This document shows positions 6,759-12,690 of a DNA stretch of 12,690 nt, piece by piece. Source of the DNA: Candidatus Nanoarchaeia archaeon (GTDB taxonomy: Archaea > Nanoarchaeota > Nanoarchaeia > SCGC-AAA011-G17 > JAFCDX01); contig JAQUND010000041.1 of assembly GCA_028717785.1 (NCBI GenBank), forward strand, positions 1 to 12,690. Direction: 5' to 3'. How positions within the stretch are numbered: the stretch's first letter is position 1; every line of letters begins with the position of its first letter. A program made the translations under genes and the position numbers. Below the pieces are notes generated by a model. It was given only the letters and a program-made list of their open reading frames with translations, searched no databases and had not been told where the DNA came from.

Positions 6759-7088
6759 ATGAACAAATTCACTGAACTCACAGTAATGCCAGACTTTTGT
6801 TGCTCAGGCATTTGGACTAATAATATAAACTCGACTGTAGAATTTGAAGACTTATGCTTACCAGACGAATTAATCAAAGAATTTGAAGAATGGATAAATT
6901 TCTACGACTACAAATGCCACGAACATGATTGTTTCACATTCACAGACGACCAAAACGAAATCAAAAAACTAAACGATAAAGGCAAAGAACTAGCAAAAAA
7001 ACTAAAAATGCTTTTCTCAGATATTCAAATATTCTACAAAGGCGAAACAAGCGACAAAATGCTTGACAAAGAAGAAATCACTCTATAA
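6759..7088 (+). CDS. Small acidic protein, immunity-protein-like
   Basis: This 109-residue, acidic, soluble protein has a weak AAGGA 12 bases before ATG. The pattern VMPDFCCSGIW (9-19), then EFEDLCLPDEL (28-38), FEEWINFYD (42-50) and LNDKGKELAKKLK (71-83) followed by IQIFYKGE resembles a group of small bacterial proteins (PD-x-C/S-SGxW ... LP ... W-x-x-x-Y ... GxxLAxxL) often found among immunity genes of polymorphic toxins. This is recollection of a pattern and not a database match. No toxin gene is visible next to it, so it could be an orphan immunity gene or have another role. It sits between the CRISPR-like repeat and the GHWR-module gene, 24 bases upstream of the latter. Confidence 0.6.
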   Translation: MNKFTELTVMPDFCCSGIWTNNINSTVEFEDLCLPDELIKEFEEWINFYDYKCHEHDCFTFTDDQNEIKKLNDKGKELAKKLKMLFSDIQIFYKGETSDKMLDKEEITL

Positions 7089-7112
7089 CTTATATTCTCA
7101 GTCTAAAACTAA

Positions 7113-8153
7113 ATGAACCTTATTCAAAAAACACATTACGAAGCGGTTTTAAATTTTTTAAAAAATTATCCAAATATGTTATTTGACAAATTTTTTAATG
7201 AATACGATTCATTAACTTTTGCAAACTTTTCTGATTTTTTCTATAAACACGCAAGATTCAACAATGTATCAATACAAAGAGATGATCCTCAAATCATATA
7301 TCAATCGAACGTCATATATCATCTAGTCGCAATGAAAAAATATCACGAAAAAATTTTCTACATAACACCCAAACTCGCTATAGATTTAGCGAACACAAAC
7401 CTGACAATTGATTCAAGATTTTTAATCGCGCCATTTGAACAAATCTATCTAAAACTAGACACTAAACTATTTATGATTATCGATATAGCAAATAACAAAC
7501 CTGTGTTCATTGATGGCATATATGTAAATTTCAAACAATATCACACAGGGAAAAAAGAAATTCGAATAATGGCAGTTTCTTTACTTAAACCAACAAATCA
7601 ATTCCCATTCAATGACAGCGTATTCTATTTCAAAATTGAACTAAACGAAAATGGAAATTTAGAACAACAAATCGATTCGTATATCAAAAAAATAATGTTT
7701 AAAGAAAACGAATTAGAAAAATATAGAGGCGCTATAAACGTCAAATATATCTATGAAATAAGCAAATTTGTATTTAATTCACTATTATATATCACGAGTA
7801 AAAACGCAAATTTAACTACTATTGACAACCCATTAGCAGAATTAGAACTACAACAACAATTAAAGAAAAACAAAAAACAAAAAAAAATACAACGAAAAAT
7901 AAATTCGAAAGCTAGTTTACCGTATATAATCGTTGGACAAAATTTAATACACTCAATGGACAAACAAATACGAGAATCTAAAAAAGGTGTTTTTGATTAT
8001 AAATTAGATCATAGAATATATGTCATTGGTCATTGGCGATTACAATGGTATGGCAACAATAAAAACAAATATCAAAAACAAATTCAAATCGAACCATACT
8101 ATAAAGGTCCAGAAATGGCTGATGTCATCAACAAAAACTATAAAGTAATCTAA
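7113..8153 (+). CDS. GHWR-module protein, possibly AcrVA2-like
   Basis: A 346-residue soluble protein. The N-terminal half is helical (YEAVLNFLKNYPNMLFDKFF), then comes a beta-rich core with FLIAPFEQIYLKLDTK (103-118) and an FIDGIYVNF segment (132-140). A Lys/Gln-rich linker follows (about 245-265). The C-terminus is IYVIGHWRLQWYGNNK (302-317), then IQIEPYYKGPEMADV (324-338). The same order, a P-x-x-x-x-Y core and a C-terminal GHW/R module followed by basic strand residues and a Pro-x-x-x-x-G end, occurs in phage and mobile-element proteins. These include the Cas12a anti-CRISPR AcrVA2, which in the literature lowers Cas12a production. The resemblance is by eye, so the function is unproven. 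No ribosome binding site precedes the ATG; coupling to the 6759 gene is likely. The first 35 bases around codon 8 are duplicated after the gene. Confidence 0.6.
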   Translation: MNLIQKTHYEAVLNFLKNYPNMLFDKFFNEYDSLTFANFSDFFYKHARFNNVSIQRDDPQIIYQSNVIYHLVAMKKYHEKIFYITPKLAIDLANTNLTIDSRFLIAPFEQIYLKLDTKLFMIIDIANNKPVFIDGIYVNFKQYHTGKKEIRIMAVSLLKPTNQFPFNDSVFYFKIELNENGNLEQQIDSYIKKIMFKENELEKYRGAINVKYIYEISKFVFNSLLYITSKNANLTTIDNPLAELELQQQLKKNKKQKKIQRKINSKASLPYIIVGQNLIHSMDKQIRESKKGVFDYKLDHRIYVIGHWRLQWYGNNKNKYQKQIQIEPYYKGPEMADVINKNYKVI

Positions 8154-8192
8154 ACAATTACGAAGCAGTTTTAGATTTTTTAAAAAACTTAT
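7135..8192 (+). repeat. 35-base direct repeat flanking the body of the GHWR gene
   Basis: Bases 7135-7169 (from ATTACGAAGC) recur at 8157-8192 with two substitutions and one inserted base. The first copy is inside the coding sequence near its start, the second just after its stop, so the units start 1022 bases apart. Recombination between them would delete the gene body. Confidence 0.55.
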
Positions 8193-8233
8193 TCGCTAAA
8201 AACAGAATCAATTATCGTTTTAAAAGTATTTAA
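8153..8233 (+). pseudogene. Fragment of a second GHWR-type gene (5' end only)
   Basis: In this frame the sequence reads NNYEAVLDFLKNLFAKNRI and ends in TAA at 8231-8233. The first part matches HYEAVLNFLKNYPN of the gene at 7113; of the two base changes, one is silent (GCG/GCA) and one is conservative (Asn/Asp), as expected if the copy was once a coding paralogue. There is no start codon, and the similarity stops after about 12 residues. It overlaps the last base of the upstream gene. It is not likely to be expressed. Confidence 0.45.
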
Positions 8234-8237
8234 TATG

Positions 8238-8269
8238 GCAGACAATACTCATGATCTCGATAATGTCTG
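8238..8269. repeat. Imperfect palindrome in the 8154-8326 gap
   Basis: CAGACA and TGTCTG frame a 32-base imperfect palindrome with a few further inner pairs. It lies about 60 bases before the ATG at 8327. It could be an operator or a weak hairpin. It has no T-tract, so it is not a normal terminator. Evidence is limited to the symmetry. Confidence 0.2.
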
Positions 8270-8326
8270 ATTAGAAACAAATATCAGAAAAAAACATGCT
8301 ATTCATTTTCTTAAAGGAAAAAAATA

Positions 8327-8578
8327 ATGAATGAATTATTATCAGCAATTGACAAACTTAACGATATTCCAAATGTTTCTGAAGAATATGTGTTTAATTT
8401 AGTTTTAAAAACAAATGAAAATTCTAATTTCAAATTAAGCTCTTATGATTTAAGTAAACTTTGGAATAATAGTGACGCAGTTAAGTTTTGTTTTGCAAAC
8501 GCTAAAACAGCTAATGACTTTATGACTACTCCTAAACAAAAAAATTGCGAAGATATCAACGAACCATCTACGCTTTGA
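8327..8578 (+). CDS. Small soluble protein, unknown (83 residues)
   Basis: An 83-codon ORF with an AAAGGA ribosome binding site before ATG. It reads as helical and mildly acidic (MNELLSAIDKLNDIPNVSEEYVFNLVLKT), with a middle segment FKLSSYDLSKLWNNSDAVKFCF and a polar tail. No signal peptide, membrane span or motif is recognised. It ends in TGA, one of the few genes here that does. Codon use is A/T-ending, like most neighbours. The good ribosome binding site and clear start are the main support for a real gene. Confidence 0.6.
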   Translation: MNELLSAIDKLNDIPNVSEEYVFNLVLKTNENSNFKLSSYDLSKLWNNSDAVKFCFANAKTANDFMTTPKQKNCEDINEPSTL

Positions 8579-8651
8579 TTACGCACGCCAACAAATAAGA
8601 CCTATAGGCATCGTTTTCATGTTTGCTCGTCACCATTCTAGATAGGTAGAA

Positions 8652-9392
8652 ATGAAAAACAGATTCTGGTGTTTTGTTCAATGTTTCTGGACATGCAAAG
8701 GTAGTTTTGATTATAACGACGAATATCATCCTAATTATGGATATTATGATGCTTACTTAAAACCCGAATCACCATATAAAAACTTTGATTCCAAACACAA
8801 AGAAAAGAATTTCTATCCTAAAAGATTCCTAAAAGTTGCTTTTCCATATCATTTAAGATTACATGCAAAAACAAACAAAAATTTTATACGCACAAAAGGA
8901 TACTATTTATCTATCTACTTAAATTTTAACTCAATACAAAAAAAACAAATAGCATCTAATATCAAAGTACCATCAAAAAAAGAAGCAATTCGAAAATCAC
9001 TAAAATTCATTAAAGAATTTGAAACAAGCGAAAAACCAAAACTTTTATGGAAAGAAATAAGACACAAGATCCCGATTATAAACTCTGAAGGACAATGGAT
9101 AATAAGTGTCATCATTGGTAGTGTTTCTAACGCTTTACACTTTCCACCTTTAAACCATGGCGACTTTTACGCTTTAGAAAACACAAACGGAACATGGTAC
9201 TGGGAACATTATTCAGTTCATACATCCGGTCACTCATCTTCAAGTTGCACGTCAATCCCTTTAAAAATCTGGAAAGCTATTCAAGACTTTGATCCTCAAC
9301 TAGACATTCTCGTTAAACGAGCATTAAACAATAAACTTGCTATATTATACAAAAACTCTAATTCTTCTAAACAACGACCACAAAATAAATAA
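8652..9392 (+). CDS. Unknown 246-residue protein
   Basis: A basic, aromatic-rich protein beginning MKNRFWCFVQCFWTCKGSF, with three Cys among the first 15 residues. The N-terminal third is rich in Tyr, Asn and Pro (YHPNYGYYDAYLKPESPY). A helical stretch with many Lys follows (about 105-130), then WIISVIIGSVSNALHFPPLNHGDFYALE (149-176) and a His/Ser segment, HYSVHTSGHSSSSCTSIP. The opening is not a classic signal peptide. I do not recognise a family. The ATG has only a weak GG-containing sequence upstream, and CATTCTA with TAGAAATG can fold over it. The 73-base gap from the preceding gene shows no terminator. Confidence 0.55.
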   Translation: MKNRFWCFVQCFWTCKGSFDYNDEYHPNYGYYDAYLKPESPYKNFDSKHKEKNFYPKRFLKVAFPYHLRLHAKTNKNFIRTKGYYLSIYLNFNSIQKKQIASNIKVPSKKEAIRKSLKFIKEFETSEKPKLLWKEIRHKIPIINSEGQWIISVIIGSVSNALHFPPLNHGDFYALENTNGTWYWEHYSVHTSGHSSSSCTSIPLKIWKAIQDFDPQLDILVKRALNNKLAILYKNSNSSKQRPQNK

Positions 9393-9487
9393 CAAAACAA
9401 TCTTGATTTAATATAAATACAACACCCACGCTAATCACGCTCCTATGACACACACAAGTTCGAAAACATAAACAACAGGAGACATAA

Positions 9488-10282
9488 ATGACTAAATCTG
9501 AACTCATCTCTGAAATCAAATCCTTCTACACAATCATCGGTACACCTATCAAAATCACATCCTCAGATGAACACATACCCAAACAAATCAACCACTACAG
9601 CATCTTAGTCTACGAAACAGGCCTCTCAGAAAAAAACAAAAAACCCGTCCTAAATTCTAAATACATCAACTTCATTGTCCTCAACGAAAACAACACAAAT
9701 GAATCAGCCTACTACGCAAACGACGAACTCGAAAACAACACAAACACAGACTTCACAGGCAACGACTCACTAACATCTATAAGCAAAATCTACGAATCAA
9801 CACAACTAAGAAAAAGAATCAGATCAGCAATCATGAAAGCCGCAAATAACATCTTCAACGAAGAACCCCCATCATCACCCATTACATCTAACACGAACAA
9901 ATCAAAAAACAAAAAAACACTAAACGTCACCGACAGCTCTAAATTTGCTATCAACCAAACCATCACTATATCAGACGACAACGCTAACGAAACTAACACG
10001 ATCACAAACATCTTCTCCAACACTCTAACCCTACTAAACGACTTACAACACGACTTCCTAACCACTTCAAACGCCTACATATCCTCAAATAACAACAACG
10101 ACAGAAGATTATGGGCAGCTAATGCACTCCTAAACCCAGAAAAATACACCCTAGCCATGACAACCTTCGCAGTACTCGACCCAACAGTCCAATCACACGG
10201 CAACTCAATTCCAGACACATCTCTCCAAACCATCATCAACAACAACATCTCGAAACTAGCATCTGCAACCAGAATCGCATAA
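9488..10282 (+). CDS. Phage structural-like protein
   Basis: This 264-residue protein has a clear AGGAG ribosome binding site. Residues 144-190 (LNVTDSSKFAINQTITISDD, later TITNIFSNTLTLLNDL) match the style of short beta modules in phage tail and virion proteins, where a V-x-D/S-x-x-x-F-x-x-x-Q/G-x-x-I pattern is followed by an I-x-x-I-x-x-x-T-L-T-L strand. The C-terminal part (RRLWAANALLNPEKYTLAMTT, then DTSLQTIINNNISKLA) also resembles phage particle proteins in which such a block ends in a D-x-x-LQ-x-x-I-x-x helix. Third codon positions favour C (ATC, AAC, ACA/ACC), unlike the T/A-ending neighbours, which suggests a different origin. It stands alone, with no other capsid or tail gene visible. 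Family call is by eye. Confidence 0.65.
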   Translation: MTKSELISEIKSFYTIIGTPIKITSSDEHIPKQINHYSILVYETGLSEKNKKPVLNSKYINFIVLNENNTNESAYYANDELENNTNTDFTGNDSLTSISKIYESTQLRKRIRSAIMKAANNIFNEEPPSSPITSNTNKSKNKKTLNVTDSSKFAINQTITISDDNANETNTITNIFSNTLTLLNDLQHDFLTTSNAYISSNNNNDRRLWAANALLNPEKYTLAMTTFAVLDPTVQSHGNSIPDTSLQTIINNNISKLASATRIA

Positions 10283-10318
10283 AACAACAAACCCTATCGC
10301 TTTTTCTCGCAATAATAT

Positions 10319-10360
10319 ATAAACACCTGTTGTCTATGTATGATTGGCTGTTTATTTTTA
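10319..10360 (+). terminator. Possible terminator after the phage-like gene
   Basis: ATAAACACC (10319-10327) pairs with GG, a bulged C, then TGTTTAT (10346-10355), giving 9 pairs around an 18-base loop; a run of T follows. It is placed 37 bases after the stop at 10282. The long loop and A/T-rich stem make it a weak candidate. Confidence 0.35.
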
Positions 10361-10448
10361 AACTTATGATATTTATGTCAAGGAACTTTTATATCAATCT
10401 TCGGTACTAAATTAATTTATCTTTTTTAAACAACACACAAAAAAATAT

Positions 10449-11600
10449 ATGATTATTAAACTTACCCAAAAACAAAAAGAAAAAATACCTGCTTACTGTA
10501 AAAAATGGAGAGACATAGGCCACAATACTTCACCTATAAATAAGTCTGAGTCTGAAAACGCAATAAAAAAATATCTAAATATTGCAAGAATAAAATGTGA
10601 TACAATATTATTTTTCTCGTCTCCCATAATATGCAATCTAGCTTATTTTTTGCTTAAGTCTCAACTTGGATCTCAACTTCATTCTCAACTTCATTCTCAA
10701 CTTCATTCTCAACTTGGATCTCAACTTGGATCTCAACTTCATTCTCAACTTGGATCTCAACTTTTGTCTCAACTTGATTCTCAACTTCATTCTCAACTTC
10801 ATTCTCAACTTGGATCTCAACTTGATTCTCGACTTTTGTCTCAACTTGATTCTCAACTTCATTCTCAACTTGAGTTAAATGGATGGACAGATGGAAATTG
10901 CTCTGTTGGGTGGTGTAATTTTTATGATTTCATTGATTGTGAATTAACAAAAATGGATAATAATACAAGAAAAATTTGGAACTTATATTGCGATTATGTC
11001 AAAACATCATTCTGGATTTATCCATTTAATGGCATTTGTTTAGCATCAGACAGACCATCTGAAATACATTTCAATGATAAAAATCAATTACACAATGAAC
11101 ACGGTATGTCAGTTAAATTTTCTGATGACTGGGGAATTTATACATTAAATGGTGTGAGCGTTACTAAAGACATCGTAATGACACCTGCAGAAAAAATTGA
11201 CCCAACCATTATTTTAACAGAAAAAAATGTTGAAATACGTAGAGAAATAGTAAAAAAAATAGGGATTGAAAGAGTATGTCAAAAATTAAATTCACGTACT
11301 ATCGACACTGGTCTAGATTACAATAATAAACAATGTGAATTACTATGTATTGATATACACGGAAAAACATATAAATACATTAAACTGGTTAATCCGAGCG
11401 TAGAAGGAATTTACCATATAGAAGGAGTATCGACTGAATGCAACACTATAGAAGACGCTCTAACTTACAGAAAACCAGACATATTAAAAAACATACCAGT
11501 TGATGACACAAATGGAGCAGACTGGTATGAACAGGGAGATGTTTGCGTATGGCCCAAAAATGCAGTTTCAGTTAAATCTAAACCTATAATACTAACTTAA
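10449..11600 (+). CDS. DUF6745-like protein with 18 SQLx tetrapeptide repeats
   Basis: This 383-residue protein starts MIIKLTQKQKEKIPAYCKKW and continues RDIGHNTSPINKSESENAI, which closely follows the N-terminus of DUF6745-type proteins (LT-x-x-Q-x-x-x-IP-x-Y-x-x-KW ... PI). A repeat block follows at 71-142: 18 SQLx units, where x is Gly, His, Asp, Leu or Glu. The C-terminal domain has HGMSVKFSDDWGIYTLNGVSV, then EKID, NVEIRREIVKKIG, LVNPSVEGIYHIEGV, IEDALTY and WYEQGDVCVWP, all in the order of the family. Function is unknown; the family is often found with variable repeat numbers in genomes rich in mobile DNA. No ribosome binding site precedes ATG 10449. No signal peptide, so it is presumably cytoplasmic. 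Confidence 0.75.
   Translation: MIIKLTQKQKEKIPAYCKKWRDIGHNTSPINKSESENAIKKYLNIARIKCDTILFFSSPIICNLAYFLLKSQLGSQLHSQLHSQLHSQLGSQLGSQLHSQLGSQLLSQLDSQLHSQLHSQLGSQLDSRLLSQLDSQLHSQLELNGWTDGNCSVGWCNFYDFIDCELTKMDNNTRKIWNLYCDYVKTSFWIYPFNGICLASDRPSEIHFNDKNQLHNEHGMSVKFSDDWGIYTLNGVSVTKDIVMTPAEKIDPTIILTEKNVEIRREIVKKIGIERVCQKLNSRTIDTGLDYNNKQCELLCIDIHGKTYKYIKLVNPSVEGIYHIEGVSTECNTIEDALTYRKPDILKNIPVDDTNGADWYEQGDVCVWPKNAVSVKSKPIILT
10659..10874 (+). repeat. 18 tandem copies of a 12-base unit inside the DUF6745-like gene
   Basis: The unit is TCTCAACTT plus one variable codon. The nine fixed bases are identical in all copies except one A-to-G change (Gln to Arg, unit 15). The variable codon is GGA (5), CAT (7), GAT (3), TTG (2) or GAG (1), each amino acid using a single codon. 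This sequence-level identity points to recent gain by slippage or unequal exchange. Because the unit is 12 bases, copy-number change keeps the frame. Confidence 0.95.
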
Positions 11601-11740
11601 AGAAAAACAAAATCAAATCTAATCAATCAAAAACGCACTCAATTCAACCCGTTGTTCCTATTGACAAAAAGAAACGTAAGCATAAAGGATTCAGTCGACA
11701 TCACGGAATAACTCACGGTGATAACTGTCAAACTGGAACA

Positions 11741-12016
11741 ATGGTTTGTGATAACTGTCATAAACCAATTGGTAAAGAACCATACATGGTCGTCGAATAT
11801 TACGATATGCATTCAAGAGGAAATGAGAATGACTTCAATAAAATTTACCATCGTCAATGTTGTGAAAGAAGTTATCCTGATTCTTGGGCAGCCTATGATG
11901 AAAAAAACAAACAAACTGCAATCAGAACTGCTCGTCGAAATCGAATGATTACTCGTTTACAAAAGACAATAGTGAACTGGAATTTTGAATCATGGGAATT
12001 ATTTCCTGACGATTAA
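11741..12016 (+). CDS. Small Cys-containing putative zinc-binding protein, start uncertain
   Basis: From ATG 11741 the protein has 91 residues: MVCDNCHKPIGKEPYMVVEY carries one CxxC pair (3, 6) and a following His, and YHRQCCERSYPDSW supplies His, Cys 40 and Cys 41, enough for one zinc site. The rest is basic and helical (RTARRNRMITRLQ) with an aromatic-acidic end. The same frame is open back to 11582, across a Lys-rich stretch (VPIDKKKRKHKGFSRHHGI), but contains no ATG, GTG or TTG there, and ATG 11741 lacks a good ribosome binding site. The gene may be 5'-truncated, or use a rare start. A 13-base direct repeat (GTGATAACTGTCA) occurs just before and just after the ATG. Confidence 0.5.
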   Translation: MVCDNCHKPIGKEPYMVVEYYDMHSRGNENDFNKIYHRQCCERSYPDSWAAYDEKNKQTAIRTARRNRMITRLQKTIVNWNFESWELFPDD

Positions 12017-12060
12017 ATTCCTGTCTTTATTACTTACTGAAAATCTCGATTTAAATGTTT

Positions 12061-12095
12061 TTGACTATATTATGAATAATCATCTTTATAAAGAT
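12061..12095 (+). promoter_or_regulatory. Candidate promoter with overlapping 14-bp palindrome
   Basis: TTGACT (12061-12066) and TTTATA (12085-12090) are separated by 18 bases, an acceptable sigma-70-type spacing. The -10 lies inside the perfect palindrome ATCTTTATAAAGAT (12082-12095), a possible operator. The ribosome binding site AGGAG and the ATG at 12107 follow at once, so the transcript leader would be very short. Confidence 0.35.
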
Positions 12096-12106
12096 TAGGA
12101 GCCTTT

Positions 12107-12259
12107 ATGACAAATCAACTTGAAGCAAAAATTAAACATTTTGACAAAGTAGTAACTTGTTTAGCCGCCCAGGTACCTGGAGATGTTTATGATGATGTAA
12201 AAAAACATTGGGAAGATTTAAAACAGAAAATACAAGTAAATGAGCCACGAACCACTTGA
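12107..12259 (+). CDS. Small helical protein, unknown (50 residues)
   Basis: A 50-codon ORF with a clear AGGAG 8 bases before ATG. It begins MTNQLEAKIKHFDKVVTCL and continues VPGDVYDDVKKHWEDLKQKI. It looks like two amphipathic helices split by Pro-Gly, with one Cys and one Trp. It has its own candidate promoter upstream. Its last 20 bases overlap the ATG of the following broken zinc-ribbon frame, as in a coupled pair. No family recognised; a small regulator or partner protein is possible but not shown. Confidence 0.6.
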   Translation: MTNQLEAKIKHFDKVVTCLAAQVPGDVYDDVKKHWEDLKQKIQVNEPRTT

Positions 12260-12425
12260 AAATATTTATGTTGTTTGTCCAGAATGTTGATCAAAACCTG
12301 ATTTATTATTTATAGAACGTTCTCAAACTGAATCAGTAGAAAGTAACACTCCGTATGATAGAACTATTGCTCAAATTTCCAAGAATATTGAAAGACTAAT
12401 GGCATTTTTTTCTCATATTAAATAA
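12240..12425 (+). pseudogene. Zinc-ribbon-like small gene with in-frame TGA
   Basis: The frame starts at ATG 12240, overlapping the upstream ORF, and reads MSHEPLENIYVVCPEC, then TGA (12288-12290), then SKPDLLFIERSQTESV and on to TAA (12423-12425): 61 codons with one stop. The sequence on both sides of the TGA is coherent, because CPEC-Gly-SKPDL is a usual zinc-ribbon form; a Gly (GGA) or Trp (TGG) codon is one base from TGA. The long genes here use the standard code, so a nonsense mutation is the simplest explanation. No SECIS-like hairpin follows, so selenocysteine is unlikely. The 3' end overlaps the convergent gene by 30 bases. Confidence 0.5.
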
Positions 12426-12650
12426 TTTCTTCTCTCTCTTGTCTCTTTCAAACCAAGATTCTGCTTTTTCAAGTTTTCTTTCTTTTTTCTCTTCAACAGC
12501 AGTTGATTGTATTGTCACATGTCCACAATTAGGACAATCATATACAGTTCCATAAGACGTATAAGTTGTAGTGTTTTCTCTTACTGGACTAAGACACAAA
12601 GAACAAGTAAGAGTCCCGCTTGTAGTTGTTGTCATTCCTGTTACAGCCAC
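12396..12650 (-). CDS. Small zinc-ribbon protein
   Basis: This is the only convincing minus-strand gene. It starts with GTG (12650-12648) preceded by a good GGAGA ribosome binding site; an internal Met at codon 6 is a poorer alternative. The 84-residue product has a Thr-rich start, two CxxC knuckles (C16-SL-C19 and C39-PN-C42, the second followed by Gly-His) about 20 residues apart, as in a zinc ribbon, and a highly charged helical tail (EEKKERKLEKAESWFERDKREKK). Such small ribbons often bind nucleic acid or a partner protein; the role here is unknown. It converges on, and overlaps by 30 bases, the broken zinc-ribbon frame on the + strand. Its promoter may lie beyond or at the window edge. 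Confidence 0.65.
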   Translation of the reverse strand: MAVTGMTTTTSGTLTCSLCLSPVRENTTTYTSYGTVYDCPNCGHVTIQSTAVEEKKERKLEKAESWFERDKREKKLFNMRKKCH

Positions 12651-12690
12651 AATCTTCTCCTTTTTTATTTCAAAAAGATATTTCTAATTT

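Noticed and set aside
8633..8654. Hairpin covering the ATG at 8652 as an RNA thermometer
   Set aside because: The stem is short, has a bulge and is A/T-rich; nothing else supports regulation.
9437..9470. TCACGCTC followed by a GAAAAC end before the phage-like gene as another repeat copy
   Set aside because: Eight bases match at the 5' end, but the hairpin and the ATTGAAA end are absent.
10638..10878. ORFs on the other strand and in another + frame across the SQLx repeats
   Set aside because: They are open only because the 12-base unit lacks stops in those frames; they end at the edge of the repeat.
11718..11948. 76-codon + ORF overlapping the zinc-binding gene
   Set aside because: The alternative frame has the CxxC motif and better composition; this one shows no motif.
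12240..12425. Selenoprotein or an alternative genetic code reading TGA
   Set aside because: No hairpin follows the TGA, and long genes in the window have no in-frame TGA, so recoding across the genome is not supported.

Overview
The window is AT-rich, and nearly all its genes lie on the + strand. The standard genetic code holds: no long ORF carries an internal stop, and TAA is the usual stop. The organism looks like a Gram-negative-type bacterium that makes an exopolysaccharide or O-antigen-like polymer. Several small proteins start with short Lys-plus-hydrophobic signal peptides, but nothing in the window fixes the phylum.

Bases 1-2199 are the only part with clear housekeeping-type function. 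They hold the end of a surface-polysaccharide locus: a WecG/TagA/CpsF-type glycosyltransferase (cut by the window edge) and a polyisoprenyl-phosphate hexose-1-phosphate transferase. The second enzyme would load the first sugar phosphate on undecaprenyl phosphate, and the first would add a sugar to such a lipid-linked intermediate.

Bases 2200-12690 form an accessory island of small, mostly unrecognised genes. In order they are: a 43-codon ORF with a near-perfect ribosome binding site; two exported proteins and a terminator; an unknown gene whose frame continues past its stop to an ATGA overlap with the next gene; an exported protein; a 275-aa protein with a YMGSAEFEFGALP motif; a 101-base element bounded by an 11-bp inverted repeat; an exported protein flanked on both sides by a single CRISPR type I-C-like repeat; a small acidic immunity-like protein; a 346-aa protein with a C-terminal GHWR module reminiscent of the anti-CRISPR AcrVA2; a fragment duplicating that gene's 5' end; two unknown genes; a phage-structural-like gene with distinct C-ending codon use; a DUF6745-like protein with 18 SQLx tetrapeptide repeats; and small zinc-binding proteins, the last on the - strand.

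The mixture of phage-like genes, broken genes (12240-12425, 8153-8233, possibly 2347-2646 and 3398-3946), stray repeats and uneven codon use suggests a region where foreign genes are captured and decay. No integrase, transposase, cas gene, tRNA or rRNA is visible. The most interesting signals are the paired orphan CRISPR-like repeats, the GHWR-module protein close to them, and the structured element at 5694-5794.
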